34,860 nt of DNA from DASRBO01 sp035653595 (GTDB lineage Bacteria > Actinomycetota > Acidimicrobiia > Acidimicrobiales > JAJPHE01). The DNA is taken from the NCBI GenBank assembly GCA_035653595.1, contig DASRBO010000036.1, positions 1-34,860 on the forward strand. Reading direction: 5' to 3'. Below are positions 32,496 to 34,860 of the stretch, piece after piece (positions within the stretch are counted from its first letter, which is position 1; every line of letters begins with the position of its first letter). Below the pieces are notes generated by a model. The model made no database searches. It saw only the letters and a list, made by a program, of their open reading frames with translations, and was not told the origin of the DNA. Both the position numbers and the translations under genes were made by a program.

Positions 32496-33407
32496 TCAGG
32501 AGGTGGCGGCGACGAAGTCGGCCACCACCCGGGCCAGCTCCTCGCCTCGGTCCTCCTGCAGGAAGTGGCCGGCACCGCCGATGGTGGTGTGGGGTTGGCC
32601 CTTGGCCCCCGGCACCTGCTCCTGGAACAGGCGGTGGCCGCCCCCGGTGACCGGATCGGAGTCGGAGAAGGCGGTTAGCAGCGGCTTCTCCCACGACCGC
32701 AGGGCCTCCCACGCCCGCCGGTTGTCCTCGGCGGCGGGATCGTCCGGCGTGGTCGGAACCAGGAGCGGGAACATCCGGGCCCCGGCCGTGTAGCTGTCGT
32801 CGGGGAAGGGGGCGTCGTAGGCGGCGACGACGTCGGGATCAAGCTCGGTGACGCACCCGCCCCTGACGATGCCGCCGACGTGGAAGTTGGGCGTCTCCTG
32901 CGAGTAGCGCTGCCAGGCCAGGAAGGCTTCGGACATGGGCTGGTCGCCGGTGGGTAGCCCGGTGTTGGCCACCACCACCCGGCTGAACCGGTCGGGGTCG
33001 GCCGCCACCAGCCGCAGGCCGATCAGCCCGCCCCAGTCCTGACCAACCAGAGTGAGGTCCCCGAGGTCGAGGCGCTCGAACAGCGCCTCCCGCATCCAGC
33101 CGACGTGGCGGGCGTAGCTGTAGTCCTCCCGCCTGGTGGGCTTGTCCGACCGGCCGAAGCCGACCAGGTCCGGGGCGATGCAGCGCAGGCCGGCGCCGGT
33201 GAGCACCGGGATCATCCGGCGGTACAGGAAGCACCAGGACGGCTCGCCGTGCATCAACAGCACGGCCGGGGCGTCGGGGTCGCCCTCGTCGAGGTAGTGG
33301 ATGCGCAGCTGGCCGCCTTCGGTGTCGGACACCTCGACATAGCGGGGGCCGAAGTCGAACTGGGGCAGGCCGGCGAAGCGGTCGTCGGGGGTGCGTAGGG
33401 CTTCCAC
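32496..33407 (-). CDS. Haloalkane dehalogenase-like alpha/beta hydrolase (subfamily I)
   Basis: A 303-residue protein close in length and numbering to DhlA of Xanthobacter. HGEPSW at 53-58 contains Glu56. GQDWGG holds nucleophile Asp124 with the halide-binding Trp125. Asp251 (FSDSDP) is the likely acid and His281 (GGAGHFLQED) the base. FLAWQRY places a Trp at 165 that could be the second halide ligand. An Asp nucleophile in this setting supports dehalogenase or epoxide hydrolase chemistry rather than an esterase; the E56 and W125 pair favours dehalogenase. The GTG at 33405-33407 is the inferred start. The gene is divergent from the carboxypeptidase gene. The real substrate is unknown. Confidence 0.87.
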   Translation of the reverse strand: MEALRTPDDRFAGLPQFDFGPRYVEVSDTEGGQLRIHYLDEGDPDAPAVLLMHGEPSWCFLYRRMIPVLTGAGLRCIAPDLVGFGRSDKPTRREDYSYARHVGWMREALFERLDLGDLTLVGQDWGGLIGLRLVAADPDRFSRVVVANTGLPTGDQPMSEAFLAWQRYSQETPNFHVGGIVRGGCVTELDPDVVAAYDAPFPDDSYTAGARMFPLLVPTTPDDPAAEDNRRAWEALRSWEKPLLTAFSDSDPVTGGGHRLFQEQVPGAKGQPHTTIGGAGHFLQEDRGEELARVVADFVAATS

Positions 33408-33513
33408 GGCCAGACCCTATGCCCCGGTCCCGGGGCGGGCGACGGCCGTGGGGCATGCTGTTGCCCCTCCTGCGACCAGAGGTGCCTCGCTGCGACCGTT
33501 CGACTCTCGCCAC

Positions 33514-34749
33514 ATGGACTGGGGCCGCGGCCGGCGCCGGCTGCCCCGGCTGCGGACCGTCGGGGTCGTGGTGCTGGCCGTCGTGGTCCTGGCCGGGGCC
33601 GGGGTGGTGGTCCAACTGGTGCGGGCGGCTCCCGCCCTCGCCGTCACCACGACCATTCCTGCCCGCCTGACCGTGCCCGGACCGGCGCCCTCGATGCCCT
33701 GGCCCCCGAGCGGCCAGGCAACGGTGTCGGTGGAGGGCATCGGGAGCCTGGGCCAGTCGGGGGGCGACCAGGCGCTCCCCATCGCCTCCCTGACCAAGGT
33801 GATGACCGCCTATGTGGTGGTCTCCGACCATCCCCTGGCCGGGGCCGCTCAAGGTCCGGCGATCACCATGTCGGCGGGGGACGCCGCTTCGGCCCAGGCC
33901 GGGCTGGCCCAGGGTGAGTCGGAGCTCAAGGTGGCCGCCGGCGAGCAGCTGACCGAGCGCCAGGCGCTCGAGGCCCTGCTGGTGCCGTCGGCCAACAACA
34001 TCGCCTCCGCCCTGGCGGTCTGGGACGCGGGCAGCGCCGCCGCCTTCGTGGCGAAGATGAACAGCGCCGCCGCAGCCCTGGGTATGAGCCACACCCACTA
34101 CGCCGACGCCGTCGGTCTCGACTCCAACTCGGTGAGCACGGCGGTGGACCAGGTGGTCCTGGGCCAGAAGGTGATGCAGCTTCCGGTGCTGGCCTCGATC
34201 GTCGCCATGCCGCAGGCGACCTTCCCGGTGGCGGGCACGGTGTTCAACTACGACAACCTGGTCGGGCGGGACGGGATCGTAGGCATAAAGACCGGCTCCA
34301 CCGGCGCGGCCGGGGGCAACTTCCTCTTCGCCGCCCGCCGGCAGGTCGGGACCAGGCCGGTGCTCATCGTCGGGGCCGTGCTCGCCCAGCACGCCACCCC
34401 GATCCTGCAGACGGCCCTGACGGTCGGTCGGGCCCTCATCGACGCCGCCGGGGCGGCGGTGCAGGTGGTGACGGCGGCGTCGGCGGGCGTGAGGGTCGCC
34501 TCCATCGCCGCCCCGTGGGCACGGAAGGTCGGGGTGGCCACCACCTCGGGGGCGTTCTTCCTCGGCTGGGGCGGGCTGTCGGTGAACGACTCGCTGCACA
34601 TCCGCACCGACCTCGGCGGGAAGGTGAGGGCTGGCACCAGGCTCGGTGTGCTCGATGTCCGCCTGGGCGAGCAGAGCGGGTCGATCCCCGTGGCCGCCAC
34701 GGGCACGATCGACCCCGCCCCCCTCTCGTGGAAGCTGCGCCGCCTGTAG
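33514..34749 (+). CDS. D-alanyl-D-alanine carboxypeptidase family protein
   Basis: A 411-residue membrane-anchored penicillin-binding enzyme. A basic N-terminus (DWGRGRRRLPRLR) and one transmembrane segment (about 15-36) place the catalytic part outside the cell. The three active-site motifs are SLTK (Ser92, Lys95), SAN (159-161) and KTG (259-261), in the order and spacing of low-molecular-mass PBPs (peptidase S11). It trims the terminal D-Ala from peptidoglycan stems. A C-terminal beta domain after about 340 is present, as in PBP5-type enzymes. ATG 33514 is preferred because it gives a typical signal anchor; the open frame upstream overlaps the dehalogenase start. No strong ribosome binding site is visible. 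Confidence 0.9.
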   Translation: MDWGRGRRRLPRLRTVGVVVLAVVVLAGAGVVVQLVRAAPALAVTTTIPARLTVPGPAPSMPWPPSGQATVSVEGIGSLGQSGGDQALPIASLTKVMTAYVVVSDHPLAGAAQGPAITMSAGDAASAQAGLAQGESELKVAAGEQLTERQALEALLVPSANNIASALAVWDAGSAAAFVAKMNSAAAALGMSHTHYADAVGLDSNSVSTAVDQVVLGQKVMQLPVLASIVAMPQATFPVAGTVFNYDNLVGRDGIVGIKTGSTGAAGGNFLFAARRQVGTRPVLIVGAVLAQHATPILQTALTVGRALIDAAGAAVQVVTAASAGVRVASIAAPWARKVGVATTSGAFFLGWGGLSVNDSLHIRTDLGGKVRAGTRLGVLDVRLGEQSGSIPVAATGTIDPAPLSWKLRRL

Positions 34750-34789
34750 GGCTCTAAGGTGAGCCGGTGCTCGTCACCACCGGGCCCGG

Positions 34790-34860
34790 ATGCAGACCGC
34801 CGGTCTGATCATCCTGGTCGTCGTTGCGCTGGGTTTCGACTTCACCAACGGCTTCCACGA
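34790..34860 (+). CDS. pit: PiT family inorganic phosphate transporter, N-terminal fragment (runs off window)
   Basis: The ATG at 34790 starts a frame whose 23 visible residues include a hydrophobic helix followed by FDFTNGFHD, the highly conserved N-terminal signature of PiT phosphate permeases (the GANDVANA motif would lie just beyond). It lies 40 bases after the carboxypeptidase stop. The rest of the gene is outside the window. Confidence 0.75.
   Translation, partial: MQTAGLIILVVVALGFDFTNGFH

Overview
This window is chromosomal DNA from a very GC-rich, high-GC Gram-positive bacterium (Actinomycetota). Codon third positions are almost all G or C, GTG and TTG starts are frequent, and stop/start overlaps (ATGA, GTGA) are common. 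A BldD-type regulator, the hrcA-dnaJ-rsmE order with hemW close by, and a Tad pilus locus without an outer-membrane secretin fit a monoderm actinobacterium, plausibly of the Acidimicrobiia. That class-level placement is inference. No rRNA, tRNA, CRISPR array or prophage was seen. The only mobile DNA is the tail of an IS110-type transposase at the left edge.

Layout. 1-214: end of an IS110-like element. 241-5639: heat-shock and housekeeping block. A divergent alpha/beta hydrolase faces a CIRCE-controlled hrcA-dnaJ-rsmE operon, followed by a BldD-like regulator with a c-di-GMP-binding signature and by hemW, which has no ordinary start codon. 5587-8103 (minus): an acyltransferase-3 membrane protein overlapping the 3' end of hemW, and a membrane-anchored pseudokinase. 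8252-15371 (plus): a compact Tad/Flp pilus operon (SAF/CpaB-like, TadZ, TadA, TadB, TadC, a candidate small pilin, two TadE-like proteins and a TadG-like protein). 15416-19874 (plus): metabolic genes (SGNH hydrolase, alpha/beta hydrolase, PIG-L deacetylase, APH-type kinase, methyltransferase). 20132-25882 (minus): YjbR-like protein, GNAT-HIT fusion, aquaporin, S9 peptidase and MFS transporter. 26201-28975: a membrane GGDEF-EAL protein. 29048-34860: a hypothetical gene, a pyruvate kinase with a K+-independent signature, a small orphan gene, a DUF2127 membrane protein, a subfamily I haloalkane dehalogenase-like enzyme, a D-Ala-D-Ala carboxypeptidase and the start of a PiT phosphate permease.

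How it fits together. HrcA should repress its own operon through the CIRCE element. The BldD homologue keeps both halves of the c-di-GMP binding motif, and a protein with intact synthase and hydrolase motifs lies about 22 kb away, so both ends of a c-di-GMP circuit are present. Two weak, similar BldD-box-like sites lie upstream of these two genes. The Tad operon encodes a motor (TadA), a platform (TadB/C), a localisation factor (TadZ) and several pilin-like subunits, but no prepilin peptidase. A divergent pseudokinase shares its promoter region and may be a regulatory partner. No clearly new multi-gene system is evident. The strongest leads are the pseudokinase/Tad pairing, the CTG-start hemW, the repeat-bearing TadE leader, the GNAT-HIT fusion and the pyruvate kinase.
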